From the NCBI GenBank assembly GCA_949500635.1, contig CATAWQ010000004.1, positions 1 to 26,194 on the forward strand: a stretch of 26,194 nt of DNA. The letters run 5' to 3'. Shown piece by piece: positions 17,227 through 24,960 of the stretch. Numbering within the stretch: position 1 is the stretch's first letter; the number at the start of each line of letters is the position of its first letter. Under the pieces are notes generated by a model. That model saw only the letters and a program-made list of their open reading frames with translations, did no database searches and was not told where the DNA came from. The DNA is from an uncultured Mycoplasmatota bacterium. Lineage in GTDB: Bacteria > Bacillota_I > Bacilli_A > Mycoplasmatales > Mycoplasmoidaceae. The translations under genes and the position numbers were made by a program.

Positions 17227-17336
17227 AATTTCCTCCTTTACTAACATATTGCTTAAGGAGACAAAAAAATACCAATACACCGCACTATTAATGCGTATCT
17301 TGGGTTATGTTATCTTTCTTAAGCAAGATTATTATA
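17227..17336 (-). promoter_or_regulatory. Repeated promoter and hairpin leader, copy B
   Basis: TATAAT at 17331-17336, then a leader starting TTGCTTAAGAAAGATAAC. The hairpin (17272-17303, CCAA-ATAC-GCA against TGC-GGTGTA-TTGG) is followed by seven T (17263-17269), a normal intrinsic terminator. Immediately after it, GTCTCCTTAAGCAA (17249-17262) is complementary to the leader start. The ribosome site and ATG come next. Full expression therefore requires reading through the terminator. Confidence 0.65.
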
Positions 17337-17358
17337 TTAATTTTTTATATATATAAAG

Positions 17359-17398
17359 AAAAAATTACACTTCTATTTGCATAGATGTGTAATTTTGG
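17359..17398 (-). terminator. Terminator of the 77-residue coiled-coil gene
   Basis: AAAATTACAC (17361-17370) pairs with GTGTAATTTT (17387-17396), with a further TCTA/TAGA inside, followed on the minus strand by a T-rich tract. The flanks would permit function in both directions. Confidence 0.75.
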
Positions 17399-17413
17399 TG
17401 TTCTTTGAAAATA

Positions 17414-17647
17414 TTATTTAAGATTGTTACGTTTGAAAGTATCTATAACAGTTTTATTAAATTCTTCTTGACGTTTATTAAATTCTTCTTGTTTATTCAT
17501 AAATTGAATAAAAAGATTACGAAGAGAAACTTTTGGAGGTTTTCTACCACCATCAACTGTCTCGGTTTTTTTAACTTTTGTTAAGTTAATAACACCAGGA
17601 TTCGTTTTAGTTTCTTTCTTTTCAATGTTGTAATGATATTTACTCAT
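17414..17647 (-). CDS. Small coiled-coil protein (paralogue 1), leaderless
   Basis: A 77-residue basic protein (MSKYHYNIEKKETKTNPGVI...) whose C-terminus repeats FNKRQEEFNKTVIDTFKRNN, a short coiled coil. Two other genes here (19810-20085 and 25999-26194) share this plan: a variable N-terminus, then a RLDNL or EFNK-type heptad region ending in NNLK. This resembles the DUF16/UPF0134 style of mycoplasma proteins, though that link is tentative. TATAAT lies at 17654-17659, only 6 bases before the ATG, so the mRNA should be leaderless. Confidence 0.7.
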   Translation of the reverse strand: MSKYHYNIEKKETKTNPGVINLTKVKKTETVDGGRKPPKVSLRNLFIQFMNKQEEFNKRQEEFNKTVIDTFKRNNLK

Positions 17648-17653
17648 ATTTAA

Positions 17654-17659
17654 ATTATA
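17654..17659 (-). promoter_or_regulatory. -10 box giving a leaderless transcript
   Basis: A perfect TATAAT whose expected start point falls on the ATG at 17645-17647. No ribosome site could be included. Confidence 0.5.
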
Positions 17660-17699
17660 TAATCAGTTTTTTAAATACACATTTAATATTTTTCTAAAC

Positions 17700-17880
17700 T
17701 TGAAATCCTAAACAATTAAACTAAAATAATTTGGGCGAAAAAAATTCCCTTTTAATAAAGAAGCCCCACAGAAGAAGCTAAAGATTACAACATTATTACA
17801 ATAATTATTAAGATAACCTTAAAAATTTTCATATAATAATAAATGTACTTTAGGTTGCTTCTTCTGTGGGGCAACTTTTC
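17700..17880 (+). ncRNA. Candidate antisense antitoxin RNA
   Basis: A good promoter, TTGAAA (17700-17705), 16-base spacer, TAAAAT (17722-17727), reads rightward into the reverse strand of the small hydrophobic peptide gene. Transcription from about 17734 would cover its whole coding region and could end at the right arm of the inverted repeat (17857-17872), which is followed by a T-rich stretch. No coding sense on this strand. Confidence 0.45.
17763..17872. repeat. 16-bp perfect inverted repeat around a hydrophobic mini-gene
   Basis: GCCCCACAGAAGAAGC (17763-17778) and its exact complement GCTTCTTCTGTGGGGC (17857-17872), extended inside by TAAAG/CTTTA. One arm is in the coding region of the small peptide and the other just after its stop. 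It may be an RNA hairpin that controls translation or stops transcription. A small inverted-repeat mobile element is an alternative, but no target duplication is clear. Confidence 0.8.
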
Positions 17881-17898
17881 TTTTATACTTTTATTCAT
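17785..17898 (-). CDS. Small hydrophobic peptide, candidate type I toxin
   Basis: A 37-residue peptide: a basic N-terminal half (MNKSIKEKLPHRRSNLKYIY) and a very hydrophobic end (KIFKVILIIIVIML), one short membrane segment. The ATG at 17896-17898 has a clear AAAGGA ribosome site. It sits in a 16-bp inverted repeat, has a structured leader and is opposed by a plus-strand promoter, the usual signs of a type I toxin such as Fst or Ibs, which damage membranes unless silenced by antisense RNA. Sequence similarity to a known toxin is not shown. A longer frame reading back to 18057 overlaps the next gene and is less likely. Confidence 0.55.
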   Translation of the reverse strand: MNKSIKEKLPHRRSNLKYIYYYMKIFKVILIIIVIML

Positions 17899-17917
17899 TT
17901 TTATTCCTTTCACTTTA

Positions 17918-17953
17918 AACTGACCAACAGCGCAGCTGTTATAATCGTCAGTT
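17918..17953 (-). promoter_or_regulatory. Structured leader upstream of the small peptide
   Basis: Nested stems AACTGAC/GTCAGTT (17918-17924 with 17947-17953) and AACAGC/GCTGTT (17926-17931 with 17935-17940) lie just upstream of the ribosome site. A TATAAT on the plus strand (17940-17945) lies within. A role in RNA folding or as an operator is possible. Confidence 0.5.
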
Positions 17954-18010
17954 AGGGATAAAAATGATTTAAAGAAAAGTTGGGGATTTTTCGAGGCTAG
18001 GGCTGGCAAA

Positions 18011-18814
18011 TTATTTCGAAGAACTAACTGGTTTCTTAAAAGAGAGTTTCTTTTCAATTGAGAAATCTTGAAGGATTTCTTCTAGAATAAAAAACTCATA
18101 AGGCATTTTTAATTTATATTGGCTAGGAGCATTATCAAAAAGCGGTTTTAAGATGCTATAAAGCTTTTTTGGTACATAATACTCTACCTTATTAAAAAGG
18201 CCTTGAGAATAATCGTTATTAAGCTTACTGAAAATTGTTTCTTTATTTTTATCTCCGTAATAACGATTATTAGCTTTACGAGTTAGTTCGACTTCTCCGG
18301 CGATTTTATAATCGAAACCGTTTATTTGCTTTAAATAAATAAAATCGCAAGACTTGGAGAATTTATATTTGTTTAAAACATCTTTAGCTGTTATTTCTTG
18401 GTTTTTCAATTTGTTAATTTTGTAAGTGTTTGTATTATTTGGTAAGAAATAACGGTAGGGGTTTGTAAGTTTTAAATGATGTTTTAAAACCTGTAAGCAG
18501 ATATAGTTATGTTCTAATGCTACAGGACTAATATTTGATTTTGAAAACAATTTTATTTGCGGTCAATGTTCTAACAAGACAGCATAGCCTTTTTTTGAAA
18601 GGTAATAAGCATTAATTGTTAAGGGTTTATTTTGTCTTGTAAAATTCAAACGAATTTTTTTAAAAAAATTTTGTTTGACCATTGATGCGATTTTCCGATA
18701 CATAGTTTTATTTAAAATACCAAATTCGCATTCAATCATTTTAAGGGAGACAAGCTCTCAATTTCCGACAAAATAAATCAGACGATAAAAGTCGTTTTCA
18801 AATTCAAATTTCAT
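18011..18814 (-). CDS. Replication-relaxation-like protein
   Basis: A 267-residue protein. The N-terminal 85 residues look like a winged helix ending in AYYLSKKGYAVLLEHWP. This is followed by EHNYICLQVLKHHLKL and, in the C-terminal half, GEVELTRKANNRYYGDK and a YYVPKKLY segment. This order (winged helix, YxLTxxG, xHxxxxxxV, then ExExTxK...Y) is that of the replication-relaxation family found on Firmicute plasmids and conjugative elements, whose C-terminus resembles a PD-(D/E)xK nuclease. The inverted-repeat cluster directly upstream suggests a DNA-processing role at oriT. No HUH relaxase is in the window. No ribosome site; palindrome TTTTACACA/TGTGTAAAA (18823-18844) lies just before the ATG. 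Confidence 0.6.
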
Positions 18815-18822
18815 TAATTTTA

Positions 18823-18961
18823 TTTTACACATTTTTGTGTAAAACACCAAGGAAAAGTTTTTATAGATAAGTAATGTTAAAAACTTTTGATGGCTTTTGA
18901 AATATGAAGCAATGACGGTTTTTGAAAATCAAAAAACATGCATCAGCAAATTTGCTGATGC
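18823..18961. repeat. Cluster of four palindromes, part of a candidate oriT
   Basis: In 140 bases: TTTTACACA/TGTGTAAAA (18823-18844); AAAAGTTTTTA/TAAAAACTTTT (18853-18863 with 18878-18888); TTTTTGA/TCAAAAA (18919-18935); and a perfect 22-bp palindrome with half-site GCATCAGCAAA (18940-18961). No gene is present. Dense repeats next to a DNA-processing gene are typical of transfer origins. Confidence 0.75.
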
Positions 18962-19000
18962 CGTCGTCCCTTGGCCCCTACCCGAGATTGAATTGAAAAA

Positions 19001-19138
19001 ATCAGTCCCCTTCTCTCACACACAATAAAAATATATGGTAGGGGGTGGGTAGTCACGGGTCCGACGAAGGAGGGGCCGTGACTACCCACCCCCAATTTTT
19101 CAATATAAAATGTGTGTGAAGAGAGGGTTGGGACTGAT
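19001..19138. repeat. 138-nt near-complete hairpin with an 18-bp GC-rich perfect stem
   Basis: Inner arms of 18 bp, GGGGGTGGGTAGTCACGG (19041-19058) and its exact complement (19076-19093), around a 17-base loop. Outer arms: ATCAGTCCC (19001-19009) with GGGACTGAT (19130-19138), and TCACACACA (19016-19024) with TGTGTGTGA (19111-19119), joined by more pairs. CCCCTACC at 18975-18982 can pair with GGTAGGGG (19037-19044), an alternative fold. It is much more GC-rich than its surroundings. Best candidates are oriT, an attachment site or a replication origin. Confidence 0.8.
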
Positions 19139-19171
19139 TTGGTTTTGGACACAAAAATTTATAGTTTTTTA

Positions 19172-19730
19172 AAAAAAGAAAACATATAAAGCAAAAATGC
19201 AAGTTCTATGACTTGCTTTGAAATCTGGATATGTTTTTATAAGATATTAGTTGTTCAAAACAGTAATTTAATTCATATTAGTTCTCTACAAAAGAGCTTT
19301 TGTGGTCTCGGTTTGCTAAAAATTTAGCCAACTTATTAAGGGCAAGTTTCACCGTTTGAATTTAATCAGAGAGTGTCTTGTGTTAATCTCCCACGTTAGC
19401 TTATTAATAAGTCTGGAACAGAGTTTCTACACTAGAGATTTAGTGAGCAACTAACATTACTTTATTGCTTAATCGTTTTTATTGTATTTGTTCATATTTG
19501 ATAAATTTTCACATTTATCAACCGAGTAGAATAATATTCAAATTAAATTTACACCTAGATACATTAATGAGCACCCGACTGGTTACGGATCATTAAGAAC
19601 TTTTGGATAATATTCACAATAAAGTTACTTGAAATAAAAACTAACCTAAATTGAACATAATTGTTTTTTACACAATTCCTGATTACTCAGATAACAATTT
19701 AGTGTCTTGAATTATTTATCTTTCTAAGCA
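19172..19730 (-). ncRNA. Large structured non-coding RNA of about 560 nt
   Basis: TATAAT at 19736-19741 is followed by a start like the repeated leaders (TTGCTTAGAAAGATAAA). For about 540 nt there is no open frame, but clear hairpins exist: TTGATAAAT/ATTTATCAA (near 19498-19521), TTAATGA/TCATTAA around 19562-19595 with an inner TCCG/CGGG, GCTAAA/TTTAGC near 19313-19328 and ACAAAA/TTTTGT near 19288-19303. A terminator GCAAGT/ACTTGC (19199-19216) plus T-rich tract ends it, and the far end (AAAAAAAGAAAAC at 19171-19183) can pair with the 5' element. Size and setting recall ROOL or GOLLD RNAs of mobile elements; identity is not shown. Confidence 0.6.
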
Positions 19731-19735
19731 ATTTG

Positions 19736-19741
19736 ATTATA
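19736..19741 (-). promoter_or_regulatory. Promoter -10 box of the large RNA
   Basis: A perfect TATAAT at the same distance from the GCTTA(A)GAAAGAT element as in leaders A, B and C. Confidence 0.55.
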
Positions 19742-19770
19742 TTCTGTATCAATAATTTAGATAAAGAAAA

Positions 19771-19796
19771 ACACACCCCACATAGTGGCGGTGTGT
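19771..19796. terminator. Palindromic terminator repeat, copy 2
   Basis: ACACACC-CCAC-ATA-GTGG-C-GGTGTGT, about 13 bases after the stop of the coiled-coil gene at 19810. A compensating G-C pair distinguishes its arms from copies 1, 3 and 4, which supports selection on the fold. Confidence 0.75.
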
Positions 19797-19809
19797 TTAG
19801 AATAGTTCT

Positions 19810-20085
19810 TTATTCTTTTAGGTTGTTATTTTTAACAAGATTGTTTAAACGATTATCTACACTATCTAAACGATTAATAATTTGTCTATTAAATTTTTCT
19901 TGTCTTTTAAAACCTTCTAAGACTATTTCTCTTAAAGTCTTTTGTTTGATGCCTGGTTTGCCTGGTTTATTCATCTGTTGCTTCATAGGTTGCAATATTA
20001 TTATATCGCTACTGTTAAAGACAACTTTGAATGTTTGAGGCTTACCTTTCTCAACTAAAGAACTAAATTGCTTTGACTTTGTCAT
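19810..20085 (-). CDS. Small coiled-coil protein (paralogue 2)
   Basis: A 91-residue basic protein: a beta-like N-terminus (PQTFKVVFNSSDIIILQPMK), a flexible GKPGKPGIKQK segment and a C-terminal coiled coil (RLDSVDNRLNNLVKNNNLKE). The end is almost the same as in the partial gene at 25999-26194 (RLDNVVKKNNLKE). ATG at 20083-20085; an upstream TTG overlaps the previous stop. It follows the membrane protein at 20094-20366 by 8 bases and shares leader copy C. A terminator repeat lies after it. The shared end suggests a common multimer or binding partner with variable N-terminal parts. Confidence 0.7.
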   Translation of the reverse strand: MTKSKQFSSLVEKGKPQTFKVVFNSSDIIILQPMKQQMNKPGKPGIKQKTLREIVLEGFKRQEKFNRQIINRLDSVDNRLNNLVKNNNLKE

Positions 20086-20093
20086 AAATTTTC

Positions 20094-20366
20094 TTAGCAA
20101 TTAGAATTTTTTTGTTTAGATTCCTTCTTAGCAGCTATTTTATTTTTAAAGTATCTTTTAATACAATAAATTGAATATACAACAGGACTTACAAATAAAG
20201 GAACACCAACCAAGCTAATTCAATCTGGTCCAGTATAACTGCTCAAAATCATTAAGCAGAGACCAGATAGTCAGACGAACATAAATGTTCATTTTAAGTT
20301 TCTTGAATGAAATGGTCAAGAAAAAAATTGTCAAGCTTTGCTAAAGAATCGTTTAAGTTTTTTCAT
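20094..20366 (-). CDS. Small two-span membrane protein behind leader copy C
   Basis: A 90-residue protein with a basic, aromatic N-terminus (MKKLKRFFSKAWQFFSWPFH), two hydrophobic segments (MFVWLSGLCLMILSS and ISLVGVPLFVSPVVYSIYCI) and a Lys-rich tail (NKIAAKKESKQKNSNC). Several UGA codons are read as Trp. ATG at 20364-20366 with a TGGAGG ribosome site. It is the first gene after leader copy C and the first small gene downstream of virB4. It could be an accessory of the transfer channel or an immunity/exclusion protein; nothing specific decides this. Confidence 0.7.
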
Positions 20367-20478
20367 TATTACCTCCATAACTTAAATTTTTGCTTAAAGA
20401 AGACAAAAAAACTCAAACTATTATGCAATAGTTCTTGAGGTTTTTTAATTGTTATCTTTCTTAAGCGTTTTTATTATA
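20367..20478 (-). promoter_or_regulatory. Repeated promoter and hairpin leader, copy C
   Basis: TATAAT at 20473-20478, leader start GCTTAAGAAAGATAAC (20451-20466). The hairpin (20411-20439, CTCAAGAACTATT/AATAGTTTGAG) has a sequence unlike copies A and B but the same place and a run of T. After it, TCTTCTTTAAGC (20392-20403) pairs with the start over 10 Watson-Crick pairs plus one G-U. The changed hairpin with retained architecture argues for function. Confidence 0.65.
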
Positions 20479-20505
20479 TGTTGAATTTACTATAAATAAT
20501 AAAAA

Positions 20506-20535
20506 AATACACCTCACATAGTGACGGTGTATTTA
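20506..20535. terminator. Palindromic terminator repeat, copy 3 (after virB4)
   Basis: AAATACACC-TCAC-ATA-GTGA-C-GGTGTATTT. The inner stem has TCAC/GTGA where other copies have CCAC/GTGG, a paired change that keeps the stem. It ends the virB operon on the minus strand. Confidence 0.75.
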
Positions 20536-20564
20536 ATGCTTAAGAATGCTAATTTTTAACTGTA

Positions 20565-20580
20565 GTTAAGAAAGATAACA
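20565..20580 (-). other. Antisense copy of the leader element in the virB4 3' region
   Basis: Between the virB4 stop (20616) and its terminator, the minus-strand RNA reads UGUUAUCUUUCUUAAC. The first 15 bases are the exact complement of the leader element UUAAGAAAGAUAACA found in copies A, B and C. The virB mRNA tail could thus pair with the 5' end of the leader RNAs, including leader C 85 bases further on. Confidence 0.55.
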
Positions 20581-20615
20581 TTCAATAATATTTTACACTA
20601 TTTTAGATAAAATAA

Positions 20616-23411
20616 TTATTTTTTTCCGTGTTCTCACATTTGACGTTCAATTTCGTTTGTCTGAATTTGAATGTAGCATCGGTATTGAGAACCAATAGAA
20701 AACAAAGCTTCTCCACGTCCTGCTGTCAAAATAAAATCTTTTTCATTTTGAGTTAAGCCACCACTTTCAATAATTAATTCATTGTAACTTGATACATCTG
20801 CTGGTGTCATGTTTAAAATAATGTGATATAAAGCTTGTTTTAAAATTGCTTCAGGTTCTCCCTTGAAGTCAGAGATGTTTTGAGTAGATAGAATTAACAC
20901 ACCTTTATGGTGACGAATTTCTCGAGCTAGTAATTCTAGTGTTTTTAAAGCAATAGGGTTATTTTTAACTCATCTATGAGCTTCATCAACAACAATGTTT
21001 ATTCACTTTAACTGATTAGTGTCAGTTATTCCTAAATTACGATCACGGTTTTTTAAAGCTTCACCACGAAGGAAAGAAGAAATTAGATACATTTGACATT
21101 TGAACTTGATTGGTTCTTTATCTGCATCCAAGTGACTTGTATCTAAAATAATCATATTAGCTTTAGATGTGTCTAAAGTTGTATGGCCGTTTCAAACTTT
21201 TCCATATTGACCACCATCTGAAAGTTTTCACATAATATTAACTAAATCAACTTCTTCAGAATTTGAATTAGCATTTTTGAATTTTTTAGATAGGAAGTTA
21301 TAGAAATCTCCTGTTGTTGGTCATTTGTTTGCATCTAATTTTGCAAATTTATAAATTCTATGAATTTCACCAACTTCATCTTTAACTTCATCAAATTCTT
21401 CAGTAATTCCAAATTTCTTATAAAGTTCTTTAAGCGTTTCGATAAGAATCCTTTCAATTTTTGCTGAGAATGTTTTTCCGGCAATCATTCCTAAGAAAAC
21501 TGTAAATTCACTTGCTTTAGTAGTGATGTCTTGTTCTTCATCCATAATTTGTAAAGGGTTAATAAGACCGTGTTCTTTATTTGTCATGTCGATTTTAGCG
21601 ACATTTTCATAATTGTGTAAGAAACCATTGTAATCGCCTAATGGATCAACGATATATTGTTTAATATATCTCTTATCACCAACACATTTTAATCAGTTAC
21701 AAATTTTACTAATAGTAAAAGATTTACCTCCACCAGTCTTACCACAAACTAAACAAACGTTAGAGTTTCTATCTCCTTCTTTTTTAGTGATATCAAATCA
21801 AAAACCGTCCTGTGAATAAGCTTCACGGCCCATAAACAAGCCGCGATCATCTTTTAAGGCATTAGAGCTAAATGGATACATTGCTCCAATAGCGTCGTTA
21901 GACATTTCACAGAATGTTAAAGTTTTTGTTCTGGTATGGTAGGACATATTTAAATCAAAAATAGAATGAAAAACGTTGTATTGATAATAGTCCATCGTGT
22001 TAAAAACAAAACGATCAACGGTTTTTAACTCTTTTATAAAATCATTTGATAAAGCATTTAAATCTTTTAATGTTTGTGCGGAAATAATAAATTGGATATT
22101 TACATATCAAGCTTTGCTTGCTCCTACTGCAAAGTCATGAATTAAACCATTCATTGCATCTACATATTCAGCAGCTGTATAAATTTCACCTTCACTTCTG
22201 ATATATTGTCAATTTGTATTGGTTCTACGTTTTGCACGTTCTAGATTTAATCTAATTGTTTCTGTATTAGCTTTTAAGATTGTAATATTAGTTTGAATAT
22301 TTTGGTAGTTAGAAGCTTTTTGAAGTCATCCAGCATATACACTTGTTGGGCATTGTCTTACTTCGATAATTTTTGTAAATTGATCGTTTATCTTTAAATA
22401 ATTCTTCTCTATATCTACAAAACCTAAGTTTTTATTAATACCTAATTCTTGGTTTTTATCAAATCATTTATTTTTAGAATTTGGACAATATAGTTGATTT
22501 AAAATTTGACAAATTTTTTCTTTTTTATCTACTACTTTATATTGAATTTTTGAGATGTTAGAGACAGAAGCAAATTCATTTAATACTGAATTTAGCTTTT
22601 CTGGTGTTTCATAGAAAAACAAAAAATAGAAACCTTTATTAACAACACCACTGTTTTCTTGAATGTCAGCGTTAATGTCTCGGTAATTCAACAATTGATC
22701 TCTAACAATGTCACTTTCTGTGACTTTAGCTTTATTAGAAGGTGTATATTCATTGATTAAACCAGTAATGTAATTATTCATTGGCTCAGCGTTAATCGGT
22801 TCATCAACGATGATTATTTTATGATTAATATCTAACTTTAATCAAGGAAGTGAAAATTTATCAATGATAATGTTGGCTTCTTGATTTGTTAATAAGTTAA
22901 TATTAACACCTTCAACTCTAACTAACTTACCTTTAATGTTTGTTGGAGTTTCATTAATTGAAGCTCCAGATTTTTTAAGAGAAGTCACTACAGGAGTAGA
23001 TTTCTTTAAAAAAGTAATTGTTCCATCTTGTTCAATTGATTTAATTCCAATAATTGAATAAATAGCGGCGGCGTCTAATTTTTTAAAGTCGTTTTTGAAT
23101 GTGTAATTAAAAACGCTACTATTATATTTTCATTGTTTAATTTTATCTTTTCTGGTTCTACATAATCATCAAGCTAGAAAAATGAAAATAAAAATAACAA
23201 CACCAATTATGGTTCATTTGATTATTGGAGCAGGAATTAAAAAATAGAATAAAACAGAAAGACCAATTCCTAAACCTAAACATAAAGACAATCAACCTAG
23301 TTCAATAAAAGTAATTCCACCAAAATAACGCGCAAATACATCTTTGATGTATTTTGTCGGTTTAGGGATTAACATTTGTTTTGCTGGAGCGTCTTCTTTA
23401 AAAGCAGCCAT
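20616..23411 (-). CDS. virB4/traE: VirB4/TraE-type conjugation ATPase with N-terminal membrane segments
   Basis: A 931-residue protein. Walker A is CGKTGGGKSFTI (Lys near residue 563), Walker B is INIVVDEAHRW (near 804-814), followed by GVLILSTQNISDF and a C-terminal TAGRGEALFS segment, all typical of VirB4 motor ATPases that power assembly and substrate passage. Unlike the usual VirB4 it starts with two strong hydrophobic segments (about residues 30-80; LGWLSLCLGLGIGLSVLFYF and IIKWTIIGVVIFIFIFLAWW), probably a fused VirB3-like part. ATG at 23409-23411 overlaps the virB6 stop as TAATG. Mycoplasma elements call it TraE or CDS5. Its 3' region holds an antisense copy of the leader element. Confidence 0.93.
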
Positions 23412-24958
23412 TATTTTTTATCTCCTTTCTTAATTCCTTTTGCACGTTCGCCTCAAGAGGTTTGTTTAAAACCATCTTTTTTAGCAACTGATCAATTATT
23501 TTGAGAGAATTTAGAAGCAGAGCTAATTGTTTGACCACTTGCTTTTTTAGAAGCTTGAAGTGCAGCACCTTTTGAACCAGTTTCTGCAAGAGTAGAATGA
23601 TATGCAGATTTTGCTGCTATAGAACGTTTATTTTCTAATCTATTTGCTGTATATTGTTTAAATTGTCCTGGTGCGGCTTTTGCATAGGCTATACCAGTTT
23701 GGCCAATATTACTATCTTTTATTGCTTGGCCTTTATTTAACAATTGAGTTCCTGTGATGTGTCCTATTCTTGGAGCGGCTACAAAGAATTGACCACCACG
23801 ATAAGCAAAGTTATATCCAGTTCATAAAGCAGCAAATAAAAGAATTAAGTGAAGAATTGCTTTACCAAAACCGTCTTCCATAATTTGCGCTGCTAAGCTA
23901 TCGGTTGCTGTAATTATTAACATAACAATTTGGAAGCAAAAATATAGGGCAAAGAGGTTAATCATATTACCGACCAGTTCGTTTCGAACTTCTTCGGCTG
24001 ACGCTCCTTCATCTTGTGGTCATTTACCAACGGCAACAAATATACAAATGTATAGATAAACCATATTGAAAATGATTGAGATTGCTGTTCAAGCAAACAT
24101 CCCCATTAGGACTGTTCCACAAATTCAAGCTAAGAAGCAAAGTCAAGGGTTAAAATCAATATTGGTATTTCCTACTAAATTATGGAAACAATCTTTATCG
24201 ATTAATAAATGACCTTCACTTCAAAGAGAGGAAAGTTTGTCTCAATTAGTAATATTGCTTCCTTGTGCTGTAACATCACCACCAATACAACAACGACAAA
24301 AGATTTGTCATGCAATTCCACCATCTGTTTGATCAACGGTTGCCATAACTAAATCATTAAAAATTGCCATAACAAACCAAAATACAACAGGCATAATTAC
24401 TAAGAATGAAACACATCAAAAAATAATGCCAACTGTTTGTTTTCCTTTTTCGTGAGCTATATCGCTATCACGATCCATAGCAATTTTTGCACCACGAACT
24501 AAAAGCATTACAGCGAAGAAAATAACGGCTACACTTGTAAAACCGATTAAAAATGATTGCATTGCATCGTTTTTAATAACCATATCTAACATTCCTGAAC
24601 CACCAATTCTCACAAAAACTTGACCGCAGGCTTGACAAATTCAACCAAAGACAAACATTAACATTCACAAAAGATTTTCCATTGGTCAAACAATTCATTT
24701 TGTAAAAATGTTTGTGCCTAACATTCCTTCTTGGATATCATCTTTAGGCATTGTAGTTGATTGTTTAATATAAACAGACAACATAACAATACCAAAAATC
24801 AAGATACCTAAAAGACAAATTCATTTAAGAATTTTCTTAATGTATCATTTAATATTAAGTTTTAATTGTAAAAACTTGTAATACTTGTCTTGCCAAGAAG
24901 AATATAAATTCTTATCAGGTTGATAGATTGGTTCAGGTTTATTTTTGAATAATGTCAT
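23411..24958 (-). CDS. virB6-like: VirB6/TrbL-like polytopic transfer-channel protein
   Basis: A 515-residue protein with about six to seven hydrophobic segments between residues 40 and 380, one conserved-looking piece being LLVRGAKIAMDRDSDIAHEK, and a long soluble Ala-, Gly-, Ser- and Lys-rich tail (from about 400: GQFKQYTANRLENKR, SKGAALQASKKASGQ). This layout is that of VirB6/TrbL proteins, the inner-membrane channel of type IV secretion. Gene order lipoprotein, VirB6, VirB4 with TAATG coupling supports it. The start ATG 24956-24958 is 2 bases after the stop of the lipoprotein gene and has no strong ribosome site. The Cys pair CRCCIGG sits in an outside loop. Confidence 0.85.
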
Positions 24959-24960
24959 TG

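Noticed and set aside
17763..17872. Insertion sequence or miniature transposable element
   Set aside because: The inverted repeat is perfect, but there is no transposase and no clear target duplication. The peptide and promoter arrangement gives a better explanation, although the option is not excluded.
17785..18057. Longer 90-codon form of the hydrophobic peptide
   Set aside because: It overlaps the end of the 18011-18814 gene. The internal ATG at 17896-17898 has a strong ribosome site and is preferred.
18943..19152. Open frame of 69 codons on the minus strand
   Set aside because: It is an artefact of the GC-rich inverted repeat: both arms are translated, with no ribosome site and no natural protein composition.
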